A stretch of DNA of 64,000 nucleotides from Streptomyces sp. NBC_00083 (GCF_026343295.1 NZ_JAPELY010000001.1:2666001-2730000), one strand, 5' to 3'; numbered from the stretch's first letter, positions 49,891-58,764 are shown. The notes: a model not told the origin generated them from the sequence alone. Program-made: numbers and translations.

Positions 49891-50391
49891 ATGTCCTTCC
49901 TCCGCCGCCGCAGCGCCGCCACTCCCGCGGGCCCGGACTTCGATGTCCTGGCCATGGACCCGGGAGACTGGCCCGGGAACCTCGGCGCCGGACTGCTCCC
50001 CGCCCCCGACGGCAGCTGCCAGGGTGTCTTCCTGCGGTACGACCTGTTCGGCGGTCGCGGCCCCGCGATGATCATCGGCAATCTGCCGGAAGGATCCCCG
50101 GCCCGCGAGATGGCCGAGGGCCAGGTCCCCTTCGAGGTGGCGCAGCTCCTGGTCGCGCTGGAGAACGACGAGCCGATCGAGGTCGTCGGCGCCGAGGACA
50201 TGCCGGTGATGCAGGGCGACAACCTGCTCATCGTGCGCCGCCTCAAGCTCTCCGAAAGCCGCATCTCCTGCGTGCAGTTCGACCGCAGCGACAACGTCCT
50301 CGTCACCATCGCCAGCTGGGACCGGCCGATCACCGACGACCTGTACGCGCTCCTGAAGCCGCTGCCCGCCGAGCTGTTCCAGCAGGGCTGA
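49891..50391 (+). CDS. Conserved hypothetical actinobacterial protein
   Basis: 166-residue soluble protein; I recognise it only as a conserved Streptomyces protein without known function. Sequence highlights: MSFLRRRSAATPAGPDFDVLAMDPGDWPGNLGAGLLPAPDGSCQGVFLRYDLFGGRGPAMIIGNLP at the start and VMQGDNLLIVRRLKLSESRISCVQFDRSDNVLVTIASWDRPITDDLYALLKPLP near the end. It has no membrane helix and two isolated cysteines. Monocistronic, with a 14-bp terminator hairpin at 50421. Confidence 0.72.
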   Translation: MSFLRRRSAATPAGPDFDVLAMDPGDWPGNLGAGLLPAPDGSCQGVFLRYDLFGGRGPAMIIGNLPEGSPAREMAEGQVPFEVAQLLVALENDEPIEVVGAEDMPVMQGDNLLIVRRLKLSESRISCVQFDRSDNVLVTIASWDRPITDDLYALLKPLPAELFQQG

Positions 50392-50420
50392 GCCCGACAC
50401 ACCCGGCCCCTTCCTCCCAG

Positions 50421-50454
50421 CGGCCCGGCACCGTCCGTCCACGGTGCCGGGCCG
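50421..50454 (+). terminator. Hairpin terminator after the 49891 gene
   Basis: CGGCCCGGCACCGT (50421-50434) pairs with ACGGTGCCGGGCCG (50441-50454), loop CCGTCC, followed by TTGCCT. A perfect 14-bp stem 30 bases after the stop. Confidence 0.82.
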
Positions 50455-50677
50455 TTGCCTGTCCGGCCCCTGAACCCGCCCCGCCCGGCACCGTGTTGAG
50501 CGCTCTGCGCCATCCGCAGGTCACAGCCGCCGCCAGAGGTCTGCGCCACTGGTACAAGTCGCGCCCGGCGAGAGGTACTTGACGAAGCGTCATCCGGGGT
50601 CACACTGTGTCCCGCGCGTATCCACGCGCCGCACGGCGGGAGAGCCCCCGTACACCTTTCGGCTGGAAGGGTCGTTC

Positions 50678-52006
50678 ATGACGTCCAAGCAGAGGATCAT
50701 CCGTGTGCTCGCGACGGCGACGGCCGGCGTCCTGGGCCTCGCCCTGGCGCCCGCCTCGCCCGCGAGCGCCGCCACGACGGACACCGAATGCCCCCGCGTG
50801 CTGAGATGCGACTGGGTCCCGGCCGCCTACCAGCAGACCGGCGACCCGGCCGACAAGGAGACGTACGGCAACTACGACCTCTCCGACCGGCCGCACACCA
50901 ACAAGATCAAGTACATCGTCCTGCACGACACCGAGGAGACGTACGCGAACACCCTGAAGATCTTCCAGGACCCGACGCGCGCCGCCTCCGCCCACTACGT
51001 CGTGCGATCGGGCGACGGTCATGTCACCCAGATGGTGAAGACCAAGGACGTCGCCTGGCAGGCCGGCAACTGGTACATCAACTCCGACTCCATCGGCATC
51101 GAACAGGAGGGCTACGCAACCGGGGGCGGCACCTGGTTCACCCCCGCCATGTACCGCTCGACGGCGCAGCTCGTGCGCTACCTCGCCGCCAAGTACGACA
51201 TCCCGCTGGACCGCCGGCACATCCTCGGCCACGACAACGTGCCGCCCACCACGGCCGGCGGCACCGCGGCCATGCACTGGGACCCGGGACCGTACTGGGA
51301 CTGGAACCGCTTCATGTCCCTGCTCGGCGCACCCGCCGAGCCCACCGGCCGCCCCGGCGGCCAACTGGTCACCGTCGACCCGGTGTTCAAGGAGAACGTC
51401 CAGTCGTTCCGGGACTGCGAGAAGAACATCGACCTGCCCGCGCAGCCCAGCAGCGCAGTCCCGCTGTACACCCGGCCCGACACCACCGCACCGCTCTTCG
51501 CCGACCCCGGGCTCCACCCGCCCGGCCAGAGCGGCACCAACTGCGCGAGCGACTGGGGCAGCAAGATCAGCGCCACCCAGCAGGCCGTGGTGGCCGAGCG
51601 CAGGCCCGGCTGGACCGCGATCTGGTGGTACGGCCAGGAGGCGTGGTTCCAGACCCCGGCCCGCACCCGGGTCACCACCCCCACCGCGGGGTACGTCGTC
51701 CGCCCCAAGCCGGGCCTGACCGACGTGCCGGTGTACGGAACGGCCTACCCCGCCGCCACCGACTACCCGGCGGACTTCACCGCGCCGCGGGTGAGCGCCC
51801 CGCTCGGCTACACCATCAGGGCCGGCCAGTCCTACCCCGGTGGCGACCCGACGCCCGCGGGTTACTACTACGCCCCGACGATCGATTCGTCCTACCCGTA
51901 CGACCACACGTACTTCCCCGGCAGCACCCGTTACGTGACGGTCCAGATCGGCCACCGGGTCGCCTTCGTGAAGGCCTCCGACGTCGACATCGTCCGCACC
52001 CGCTAG
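50678..52006 (+). CDS. Secreted N-acetylmuramoyl-L-alanine amidase (Amidase_2)
   Basis: 442 residues. A signal peptide is evident (MTSKQRIIRVLATATAGVLGLALAPASPASA, cleavage near residue 31). The amidase domain occupies about residues 60-215: YIVLHDTEETYANTLKIF with the first zinc histidine, ASAHYVVRSGDGHVTQMVKTKDVAWQAG, IGIEQEGY, DRRHILGHDNVPP, and MHWDPGPYWDW with the last zinc histidine. The rest (220-442) is an uncharacterised exported region with SH3-like pieces (ISATQQAVVAERRPGWTAIWW) that may bind the cell wall. It cleaves the peptide from peptidoglycan glycan. A very long hairpin ends the gene. Confidence 0.92.
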   Translation: MTSKQRIIRVLATATAGVLGLALAPASPASAATTDTECPRVLRCDWVPAAYQQTGDPADKETYGNYDLSDRPHTNKIKYIVLHDTEETYANTLKIFQDPTRAASAHYVVRSGDGHVTQMVKTKDVAWQAGNWYINSDSIGIEQEGYATGGGTWFTPAMYRSTAQLVRYLAAKYDIPLDRRHILGHDNVPPTTAGGTAAMHWDPGPYWDWNRFMSLLGAPAEPTGRPGGQLVTVDPVFKENVQSFRDCEKNIDLPAQPSSAVPLYTRPDTTAPLFADPGLHPPGQSGTNCASDWGSKISATQQAVVAERRPGWTAIWWYGQEAWFQTPARTRVTTPTAGYVVRPKPGLTDVPVYGTAYPAATDYPADFTAPRVSAPLGYTIRAGQSYPGGDPTPAGYYYAPTIDSSYPYDHTYFPGSTRYVTVQIGHRVAFVKASDVDIVRTR

Positions 52007-52021
52007 GCCCCGGCGGGCACA

Positions 52022-52074
52022 GGGAAGCGGGGCGCGCGCCCGGTGTGTGACACCGGGCGCGCGCCCCGCTTCCC
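52022..52074. terminator. Exceptionally long 25-bp hairpin
   Basis: Left arm 52022-52046 and right arm 52050-52074 pair over 25 consecutive bases with the three-base loop GTG. It begins 16 bases after the amidase stop and ends 11 bases before the stop of the phosphotransferase gene on the other strand: a bidirectional terminator. Confidence 0.88.
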
Positions 52075-52084
52075 CTCCGGACGG

Positions 52085-53221
52085 TCAGCGCGTGCCGACC
52101 GCCGCCCGCATCGCCCGCCGCGCCATCGCGCAGTCGTCGTGCAGCCTGCGCAGCAGCAGCCGCTGCTGCTCCCCGGCGCAGAGCACACCCGGCGGGGGGT
52201 TCTGCGCCGCGCTCGCCGCCGGGGCCTCCCGCATGGTGCGCTGCACCGCTGTCTCGTACGTCCGGATCTCCCGGGTCAGTACGAGCATGAGGTTGACCAG
52301 GAAGGCGTCCCTCGACGCGGGTCCCGCCGCCTGCGCCGCCTGGCTGATCCGCCGCCGCTCCATCGGGGCGTCCCCGAGGATCGCCCACAGCGTCGCCAGG
52401 TCGTACCCGGGCAGGTACCAGCCCGCGTGCTCCCAGTCGACGAGGACCGGTCCGGTCGGGGAGAGCAGGATGTTGGAGAGCAACGCGTCGCCGTGCGAGA
52501 ACTGCCAGTCGACCCGGCCCGCGAGGGCCAGACCGTGCACCAGTTTCTGAAGGTCGCTCAGATCCCGGTCGGTGAACAGTCCCAGCTCGTGGTAGCGCGA
52601 GATCCGCGATCCGTAGTCCAGGGGCCGGCCGAACATCTCGGCCGGCGGCCGCCAGTCGTTGAGGTGCCGGATCGCGCCGAGCACCGCCCTGACGTCGGCA
52701 CGCGGGGGTGCCTCCACGGGGTGACGGGTCAGAGCCGCCGCGCGTCCGGGCATCCGCTCGATCACCAGGGTGCAGTTGTCCGGGTCCGCCGCGATCAGTC
52801 GAGGCACCCGCACAGGTGGGCGGTGCCTGACGAACGTGCGGTATGCCGCTATTTCGTGCCGGAACCGCTCGGCCCACCCCGGCGAATGGTCCAGTAAACA
52901 CTTGGCGACGGCCGTGGTGCGTCCTGTCGTGCCGACGATCAGTACGGAGCGTCCGCTGTGCCGCAGCACCTGCACCGCGTTGAACTCGGGACAGATGCGC
53001 TGCACCGAGGCGATCGCGATGCGCAGCTGGGACCCCTGGGGGCCCGACAGGTCGATTCTCCCGCTGAGGGGCTGTGTGCCGGTTCCCGGCCGGCGCGGCA
53101 CCCGGCCGGCGCCGTAGGGCGACGGCGCGGCGTGGGTCGGATCGAGGTACGGTCCGCCACCCGCCCCCAGGGGACGGTAGGGCCGGGGCGGCGTGGACAC
53201 GGAGGACGATGCTGTGTACAT
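52085..53221 (-). CDS. Aminoglycoside phosphotransferase-like (APH) kinase
   Basis: 378 residues with an APH/choline-kinase fold. The N-terminal 70 residues are a low-complexity proline/serine tail ([23 protein letters not shown]). The core has [34 protein letters not shown], catalytic loop [12 protein letters not shown] (HGD) and metal motif [17 protein letters not shown] (DWE in place of the DxD/D start). Members phosphorylate antibiotics, choline, sugars or act on proteins; the target is unknown. The ATG at 53221 is used; the ribosome site GAAGGGATC is rather far. It stands divergent from the NsdA/NsdB-type gene. Confidence 0.87.
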   Translation of the reverse strand: MYTASSSVSTPPRPYRPLGAGGGPYLDPTHAAPSPYGAGRVPRRPGTGTQPLSGRIDLSGPQGSQLRIAIASVQRICPEFNAVQVLRHSGRSVLIVGTTGRTTAVAKCLLDHSPGWAERFRHEIAAYRTFVRHRPPVRVPRLIAADPDNCTLVIERMPGRAAALTRHPVEAPPRADVRAVLGAIRHLNDWRPPAEMFGRPLDYGSRISRYHELGLFTDRDLSDLQKLVHGLALAGRVDWQFSHGDALLSNILLSPTGPVLVDWEHAGWYLPGYDLATLWAILGDAPMERRRISQAAQAAGPASRDAFLVNLMLVLTREIRTYETAVQRTMREAPAASAAQNPPPGVLCAGEQQRLLLRRLHDDCAMARRAMRAAVGTR

Positions 53222-53408
53222 GGGGGTGACAGATCCCTTCGTGTGCCGACAAGTTGCGTGCGCTACCCGTCCCGGTGGCCGAGCCGCACCCTGGGGAATG
53301 AGGTCCGGCCCCCGGGTCGGGGTGGCGCTCTCATACCTGACACCCGGCCGCGGGTGGCACACCATCTGGCGTGCCCTGGCGAACCCTGGCGAATAGTCGC
53401 GCCGCATC

Positions 53409-53428
53409 TGACAGGGGGATTACTGTCA
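53409..53428 (+). promoter_or_regulatory. TGACAG-N8-CTGTCA inverted repeat before the NsdA/B-type gene
   Basis: Perfect six-base arms (53409-53414 and 53423-53428), 28 bases before the GTG at 53456. The right arm overlaps a TACTGT that could be a -10. A nearby direct repeat CCTGGCGAA occurs twice around 53375-53393. Possible operator or autoregulatory site. Confidence 0.5.
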
Positions 53429-53455
53429 ACTCAGCCGAGAACCTGGGGGCTTGAC

Positions 53456-54949
53456 GTGAGCGGACAACCCAACACCCGCCTGAACGACCTGTTCGGCCTC
53501 GCCGGATGGTCCAAGGGCGAACTCGCGCGCATGGTGAACCGGCAGGCGGCGGCCATGGGCCACCCGCAACTGGCCACCGACACCTCGCGGGTGCGGCGTT
53601 GGATCGACATGGGGGAGTCCCCGCGCGATCCGGTGCCCAAGGTGCTGGCGGCGCTGTTCACCGAGCGGCTCGGCCGTGTCGTGACCATCGAGGACCTCGG
53701 GTTCGACCGGCACGGGCGCGCAGGAAAGCGGAACGACGTCAGGAACACCAAGAATCCGGACGGCCTTCCGTGGGCGCCCGAACGGACGGCAGCGGTCCTC
53801 ACCGAATTCACGGGAATGGACCTCATGCTCAACCGACGCGGTCTGGTGGGCGCGGGCGCCGCGCTCGCCACCGGCTCCGTACTCAGCAGCGCCATGCACG
53901 ACTGGCTGCACACCGACCCCGTACTCTCGGCCGACGCCCCCCGCTTCGACGACCCCCTGCACGCCGATCCCGCCGGGTTCGACCGCTACGAGGCCGCCCC
54001 CGTGGGATCGCAGGAGATCGACGCGCTGGAGCACTCCGTCGACATCTTCCGGGCCTGGGACGCCTCCCGCGGCGGCGGGCTCCAGCGCAAGGCGGTGGTC
54101 GGCCAGCTCAACGAGGTGGGCGGCATGCTCGCCTACCGCCACCCCGACCATCTCCAGCGCCGTCTGTGGGGCGTCGCGGCCAACCTGGCGGTGCTCGCCG
54201 GCTGGATGTCCCACGACATCGGTCTCGAACCCACGGCCCAGAAGTACTTCGTCATCGCCGCGCACGCGGCCCGCGAGGGCGGCGACCGGCCGCGCGCCGG
54301 AGAGGCCCTGTCGCGCGCCGCACGGCAGATGGTGCACCTGGGCCGCCCCGGCGAAGCCCTCGACCTGATGAAGCTCGCGAAGTCCGGCTCGGGCGAGGAG
54401 ACCCTGCCGCGCACCCGCGCCATGCTGCACACCATCGAGGCGTGGGCCCAGGCGTCCATGGGGCGCGGGCAGGCCATGCGCCGCACCCTCGGCGAGGCGG
54501 AGGAGCTCTTCGTCTCCGACAAGGGCGATGTGCCGCCGCCCAGTTGGATGCAGATGTTCGACGAGGCGGACCTCCACGGCATGCAGGCCCTGGCGTTCCG
54601 CACGCTCGCCGAGCACGACGCCTCGGCCGCGGTCATCGCGCAGCACCACGCCAAGCAGGCCCTGGAGTTGCGCGAGGGCGGCCGGCAGCGGTCGAAGATC
54701 TTCGACTACATCTCGCTGGCGTCGGCCTGCTTCATCGCCGACGACCCGGAACAGGCGGACCGCTACGCCCGCTTGGCGCTGGTGTCGATGGGGGAGACCT
54801 CCTCGCACCGGACCTGGGACCGGCTGCGTGAAATGTACCGGCTCACCGGGCAGTTCGCGGGCCACGGCAAGATCCAGGATCTGCGGGAGGAGATCTCGCT
54901 CGCGCTGCCCCAGGCACCGTCGAAGCGGAGCCGGACCGCGGACATCTAG
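53456..54949 (+). CDS. NsdA/NsdB-family TPR regulator
   Basis: 497 residues, a helix-turn-helix region followed by TPR-like repeats. N-terminus: SGQPNTRLNDLFGLAGWSKGELARMVNRQAAAMGHPQLATDTSRVRRWIDMG, like the DNA-binding part of XRE proteins. RRGLVGAGAALATGSVLSSAMHDWL resembles a hydrophobic linker. Helical repeats fill the rest (ALEHSVDIFRAWDASRGGGLQRKAVVGQLNEVGGMLAYR...). In S. coelicolor, nsdA and nsdB mutants overproduce antibiotics and sporulate differently, so this family represses secondary metabolism and development. Whether this is the orthologue of nsdA or nsdB or a paralogue is not settled by sequence alone. GTG at 53456. Confidence 0.85.
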   Translation: MSGQPNTRLNDLFGLAGWSKGELARMVNRQAAAMGHPQLATDTSRVRRWIDMGESPRDPVPKVLAALFTERLGRVVTIEDLGFDRHGRAGKRNDVRNTKNPDGLPWAPERTAAVLTEFTGMDLMLNRRGLVGAGAALATGSVLSSAMHDWLHTDPVLSADAPRFDDPLHADPAGFDRYEAAPVGSQEIDALEHSVDIFRAWDASRGGGLQRKAVVGQLNEVGGMLAYRHPDHLQRRLWGVAANLAVLAGWMSHDIGLEPTAQKYFVIAAHAAREGGDRPRAGEALSRAARQMVHLGRPGEALDLMKLAKSGSGEETLPRTRAMLHTIEAWAQASMGRGQAMRRTLGEAEELFVSDKGDVPPPSWMQMFDEADLHGMQALAFRTLAEHDASAAVIAQHHAKQALELREGGRQRSKIFDYISLASACFIADDPEQADRYARLALVSMGETSSHRTWDRLREMYRLTGQFAGHGKIQDLREEISLALPQAPSKRSRTADI

Positions 54950-54950
54950 A

Positions 54951-54980
54951 GGGGGTCGTACGTGGTCACGTACAACCCCC
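54951..54980. terminator. Hairpin directly after the NsdA/B-type gene
   Basis: GGGGGTCGTACGTG (54951-54964) pairs with CACGTACAACCCCC (54967-54980) over 13 of 14 positions with a two-base turn, starting one base after the stop. A second small hairpin, GGCCCC-N5-GGGGCC (54989-55005), follows. Together they separate it from the convergent phosphatase gene. Confidence 0.75.
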
Positions 54981-55020
54981 AGGTCCCCGGCCCCTTTTGG
55001 GGGCCGCGCCCGCCCGTGTG

Positions 55021-56454
55021 TCAGGATCCGATGCGGGCCACCAGCACACAGGCGTCGTCCTCGCGCTCGTGCTCGCCGAACTCCTCGACGATCATCCGCA
55101 CGCAGTCCTGGGCAGTGCGGCCGCCGTCGAAGAGCGGGGCGAGTGCGAGCAGCCGGCGCCGGTGCGCCTCGTCGGGCGCGCCCTGCCGGGTGAGCCCGTC
55201 GGTGTGCAGGACCAGCAGGTCGCCGGCGCGCAGGGTGATCTCGGCCTGACCGTAGGAGGCGCCGTGGGTGGCGCCGAGGAGCACCCCGTCCGGTGCGCCG
55301 AGCGTGCGCCCCGTCCCGTCGCGGAAGAGCAGCGGGGCGGGGTGGCCCGCGCGGGACCAGGAGAGGGTGCGGCTCGCCGGATCATAACGACAGCAGACCG
55401 CGCTGCCCAGGGCGGGCTGCACGGTCGTCTCCAGCAGCTGGTTGAGGTGGCCCATCAGGGCGGCCGGGCCGATGCCCGCGACGGCCATGCCGCGCAGCGC
55501 GCCGAGCAGCATCGCCATGGCACCGGTGGCGGTCACGCCGTGGCCCGTGAGGTCGCCGACGGTCAGTAACGAGGCGCCGTCGGGCAGTTGGAGTGCGTCG
55601 TACCAGTCGCCGCCGATCATGGCGCTGGACGAGGACGGAAGGTAGTGCGCCGCGATGTCGAGGGCGCCGGGGCCGCCGTGCGGCAGGCGCAGCGAGCCGC
55701 GCCACGGGGGCAGCACCGCTTCCTGGAGCTCGACCGCGAGGCGGTGTTCGGTCTGGGCGATGTGACGCTGGCGTCGCAGGCTGTCGCGGCTCTCGCGCTC
55801 GGCGTGCTGCGTGCGCCGCAGCTCGCTCACATCGCGCAGGACGGCCCACATCGACGCGGTGCAGCCGTCGGCGTCGAGCACCGGCTCGCCCATCATGTGG
55901 AGCGTGCGGGTCTCCCCGTCGGTCCGTACGATCCGGAACTCGCCGTCGATCGGCCTGCCGTCCACCAGGCAGTTGGTCACCATCGAGGTGAGCAGGGCCT
56001 GGTCGTCGGCGTGGACCACGGCGGGCAGTTCGTCGAGCGACATCCCGCCGCTCCCGGGGGGCCGGCCGAAGATCTCGAAGAGCTCCTCCGACCAGCTCAC
56101 GGCGTCGGTCAACAGGTTCCATTCCGCGCTGCCGACGCGGCTGAGCGGGGTGGCGGGGCCGGCCTCCGGGGTGAACGCGTTCTCGACGGCGAGCGCCGCC
56201 GCGTCCTCCTCCTCGGCGGTGAGGCCCTCGCGCAGCTGGTCCAAGTGCGAGCCGAGGTCGTCGAGTTGATGGACCGCCAGGTCGCACAGGGCGCGCTGCC
56301 AGCGGCCCTGCGGGTCGTCGTCGTCCACGAGCGCGTCGCGGCGCACCGCGTCCACGCCGCCGCGCAGCCGGCGGGTCTGCGTGATCAGTGCGTCGACCGT
56401 GCCCCGCTCGGGTGGCTGGGGAGCGGGACGGTCCGCGAACAGATGGGACGGCAT
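55021..56454 (-). CDS. PAS domain plus SpoIIE-type Ser/Thr phosphatase
   Basis: 477 residues. N-terminal helical part (residues 1-90), a PAS domain (about 105-225: VSWSEELFEIFGRPPGSGG ... EFRIVRTDGETRTLHMMGEPVLDADG), a short coiled linker (RRTQHAERESRDSLRRQRHIAQTEHRL), then a PP2C/SpoIIE domain (245-477) with AVELQEAVLPP, GGDWYDAL, TVGDLTGHG, LTWSRAGHPAP-like LSWSRAGHPAP and LHTDGLTR. Metal aspartates are all kept. There is no HATPase kinase domain, unlike many Streptomyces members. Such enzymes dephosphorylate anti-anti-sigma factors. ATG at 56454. No SpoIIAA-like partner gene is near. Confidence 0.92.
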   Translation of the reverse strand: MPSHLFADRPAPQPPERGTVDALITQTRRLRGGVDAVRRDALVDDDDPQGRWQRALCDLAVHQLDDLGSHLDQLREGLTAEEEDAAALAVENAFTPEAGPATPLSRVGSAEWNLLTDAVSWSEELFEIFGRPPGSGGMSLDELPAVVHADDQALLTSMVTNCLVDGRPIDGEFRIVRTDGETRTLHMMGEPVLDADGCTASMWAVLRDVSELRRTQHAERESRDSLRRQRHIAQTEHRLAVELQEAVLPPWRGSLRLPHGGPGALDIAAHYLPSSSSAMIGGDWYDALQLPDGASLLTVGDLTGHGVTATGAMAMLLGALRGMAVAGIGPAALMGHLNQLLETTVQPALGSAVCCRYDPASRTLSWSRAGHPAPLLFRDGTGRTLGAPDGVLLGATHGASYGQAEITLRAGDLLVLHTDGLTRQGAPDEAHRRRLLALAPLFDGGRTAQDCVRMIVEEFGEHEREDDACVLVARIGS

Positions 56455-56704
56455 GAGGTTCTCCGATGCGGCCGCGGCAGAGCCTGGTCTGGCGTGGTGG
56501 ACCGGTAACGACTGTTGCACAGGGAGCGATGCCCCGTAAGGGATTTGGCAACACTCGATACGGTGGTGCTCGTGGCATATGTCAAAGGCGACCGGATCGG
56601 CCCGCCGTGAACGGGGCGTGCCACCGGGCATATGCAGGACGGGAGTTGGCGCGCCACGCGTGGTCCACCGGACCGCCCGGCCGCAAGAACGCGTGGCCGG
56701 CCGC

Positions 56705-57343
56705 TCATCGGCGCGCCGCGGACGCGAAAGCCACGGCGGCTACGGCACAGAGCACGGCCCCCGCCGCGCCCGCCGCCGCGGGGCTCCACCAGACGACCAG
56801 CGAAGTGACCGCCGCGCCGAGAACCACCGCCCCGAGCCGCCCCGCCACCCAGCGGTCGGCCTGCTCCGCCTCCCGCTTGCCGAGCCGGCCCGCGAGCTTC
56901 ATGAACGTACCCGTGAAGTACGTCGTCGGGGTGCCCCAGGTCCGGGCCTGCACGCCCATGGCGAAGGCGAGCACCACCAGCAGCACCAGCTGTGAGCCGA
57001 GCGCGTGCCCGAAGCCGAGCGCCCAGCCGCCCGCCGCGAGGGCGAGCAGCGCGGTCTCGGCGACGAGCAGCGGCCGGGGCGTCAGGCGCGGGGAGGCGAC
57101 GGCCGCCGCGGCGGCGCCGAGCGCGTAGCCGACCAGGCCCGTCAGGGCGCGCGGCACCACGTCGCGGTCCCCCGCGCCCACCGACGCGCCGACCAGGACG
57201 AGGTTGCCGGTCATGACCCCGGCGAACACTTTTCCCAGACAGAGGAAGGCGAACGCGTCGGTGGCCCCGGACGCCGCCGAGAGCACGAGCAGGAAGCCCT
57301 CGTCGGCGCGGGCGGCGGGCGGTGTCGTGATCGCGGTGCTCAT
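56705..57343 (-). CDS. DUF1275 (YoaK-like) membrane protein
   Basis: 212 residues and six hydrophobic segments. Family marks: LVLSAASGATDAFAFLCLGKVFAGVMTGNLVLVGASVG at the N-terminus (with the conserved MTGN) and AMGVQARTWGTPTTYFTGTFMKLAGRLG near residue 130. Function of DUF1275 is unknown; a transporter is suspected. The ATG at 57343 is preferred. Divergent from the DUF2127 gene, 155 bases away. The 250 bases between it and the phosphatase gene hold no gene. Confidence 0.9.
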   Translation of the reverse strand: MSTAITTPPAARADEGFLLVLSAASGATDAFAFLCLGKVFAGVMTGNLVLVGASVGAGDRDVVPRALTGLVGYALGAAAAAVASPRLTPRPLLVAETALLALAAGGWALGFGHALGSQLVLLVVLAFAMGVQARTWGTPTTYFTGTFMKLAGRLGKREAEQADRWVAGRLGAVVLGAAVTSLVVWWSPAAAGAAGAVLCAVAAVAFASAARR

Positions 57344-57460
57344 CGGCGCATTCTCGCCGTGCCGCCCGCCGGGCGCCCGGACGGCGCGCGTGTCACGCCA
57401 CCGGGACGACCCCGTGGCACGTCCACGACAAGAGTCCACTACGGTCCCTGTGAGCACACC

Positions 57461-57482
57461 GGCCCGCGACGCGTCGCGGGCC
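57461..57482. promoter_or_regulatory. 22-base perfect palindrome in a divergent promoter
   Basis: GGCCCGCGACG and CGTCGCGGGCC abut to form a continuous 22-base palindrome, 16 bases before the ATG at 57499. A further near-palindrome, GCCACCGGG-N5-CCCCGTGGC, lies at about 57396-57418. In RNA the first would be an 8-bp hairpin with a small loop just ahead of the ribosome site, so it may act on translation. Confidence 0.5.
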
Positions 57483-57498
57483 TCACGGGAGGAAGAGC

Positions 57499-58269
57499 AT
57501 GAAGATCGACTGGGACCGGCGCACCTGTGCGCGCCGCGGCCATGTGACGTACGCGCCCCAGGAGGCCGTACTGCGTGACCGGTTGCGCGCCGAGACCGGT
57601 CTGGGCGAGGCGTGGCGCTGTCTGCGCTGCGGCGACTTCGCCCTCGGCGCACCCCATGGTTCGGGCCCGGCCGAGGACGCGCCGCTCGTGCCCCGCGGCA
57701 AGGTGCTGCGCGACCTGTTCATCCTGCGCTTCCTCGCCGTCGAGCGGGCCGTGCGCGGCGTGTTCATCGTCCTCGTGGCCATCGCGGTGTGGAAGTTCAG
57801 CAACAGCCAGGACGCGGTGCGCCGTTTCTTCGACGACTACCTCGACGTGTTCCGGCCGGTCTTCCGCCACTTCCACTACGACCTCGACCACTCGCCGGTC
57901 GTCGGCACCATCCAGAAGACCTTCGACTACAAGCACTCCACCCTGGTGATCGTCGCGGTGGCGCTGCTCGTCTACGCGCTGATCGAGATCGTCGAGGCCG
58001 TCGGCCTGTGGCGCGCCAAGCGCTGGGCGGAGTACCTGACGGTCGTCGCCACGGCGATGTTCCTGCCGCTGGAGATCTACGAACTCACCGAGAAGATCAG
58101 CTGGGTGAAGATCGCCACGCTGACCCTCAACATCCTCGCGGTCCTCTACATCCTGCTCGCCAAGCGCCTGTTCGGCCTGCGGGGCGGGCACGCCGCCTTC
58201 GAGGCGGAGCGCCACAGCGCCTCGCTGATCGAGGTGGAGACGACGGCCGGCGTCGCCGCGCACCGCTGA
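57499..58269 (+). CDS. DUF2127 membrane protein with N-terminal CxxC
   Basis: 256 residues. The first 60 are soluble with a cysteine pattern HVTYAP...WRCLRCGDFALG (C41-x2-C44 and C10) that could hold zinc. Four hydrophobic helices follow (FIVLVAIAVW; LVIVAVALLVYALIEIVEAVGLW; YLTVVATAMFLPLEIYEL; LTLNILAVLYILLAKRLFG). The last three form the DUF2127 domain (LWRAKRWAEYLTVVATAMFLPLEIYEL is its hallmark). Function unknown. ATG preceded by GGGAGGAAG. Divergent from DUF1275, followed by a small exported gene. Confidence 0.88.
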   Translation: MKIDWDRRTCARRGHVTYAPQEAVLRDRLRAETGLGEAWRCLRCGDFALGAPHGSGPAEDAPLVPRGKVLRDLFILRFLAVERAVRGVFIVLVAIAVWKFSNSQDAVRRFFDDYLDVFRPVFRHFHYDLDHSPVVGTIQKTFDYKHSTLVIVAVALLVYALIEIVEAVGLWRAKRWAEYLTVVATAMFLPLEIYELTEKISWVKIATLTLNILAVLYILLAKRLFGLRGGHAAFEAERHSASLIEVETTAGVAAHR

Positions 58270-58353
58270 GGCATACCCGCCGCACGCGGGGTACAGATAC
58301 ACGACAGCGGCGGCGCGACCGCCGTACCGAACGTCCTTGGGGGATCACACACC

Positions 58354-58761
58354 ATGAACGCACCTCGTTCCACGCCCGCCGCGAAGGGCGGCCCCGGGCC
58401 GCTGCGCCGGGCGGCCGTGCTGCTCGCCCTGGTGCTCGGCACCGCGCTGGTGGCCGGTCCGGTGACGGCCGAGGCCGCGCCGCGCACCACGGTCGCCGCG
58501 GCACCGGCCCAGCAGGCAGCGCCCGCGAGCGACGCGGGCCGTACGGTTCAGGCGGCGGCGACGGCCGGACAGCACGCCGTCGCGGCCAAGTCCCACGTAC
58601 TGGCGTCGAAGAAGTCCAAGAAGCCGAAGAAAAAGAAGAGCGGCTTCTTCAAGAAGGCCGGGATCGTCCTGCTGGTCCTGGTGATCCTCTTCATCGCACT
58701 GGTCATCTTCGTCATCTGGTTCATCGTGAGCCGGCTGCGCAGGCGCCGCGACCGGCACTGA
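58354..58761 (+). CDS. Small exported protein with lysine block and C-terminal membrane anchor
   Basis: 135 residues, no recognised family. Signal-like start (RRAAVLLALVLGTALVAGPVTAEAA), an alanine-rich middle, then a strongly basic block SKKSKKPKKKKSGFFKKAG (about residues 86-104), one long hydrophobic helix (IVLLVLVILFIALVIFVIWFIV) and an arginine-rich end RLRRRRDRH. This order (signal, low-complexity segment, Lys block, membrane helix, Arg tail) would place the alanine segment outside and the tail inside; alternatively the N-terminal helix stays as a second anchor. ATG at 58354 with CTTGGGG upstream only. Confidence 0.72.
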   Translation: MNAPRSTPAAKGGPGPLRRAAVLLALVLGTALVAGPVTAEAAPRTTVAAAPAQQAAPASDAGRTVQAAATAGQHAVAAKSHVLASKKSKKPKKKKSGFFKKAGIVLLVLVILFIALVIFVIWFIVSRLRRRRDRH

Positions 58762-58764
58762 GCG

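Noticed and set aside
50455..50677. Possible riboswitch before the amidase gene
   Set aside because: I looked for c-di-AMP (ydaO) and other known riboswitch hallmarks and found none; only loosely similar phrases GGTACAAGTC and GGTACTTGAC are present.
56455..56704. Gene between the phosphatase and the DUF1275 gene
   Set aside because: No frame has a ribosome site or protein-like content; CATATGCC occurs twice but without a supporting pattern.
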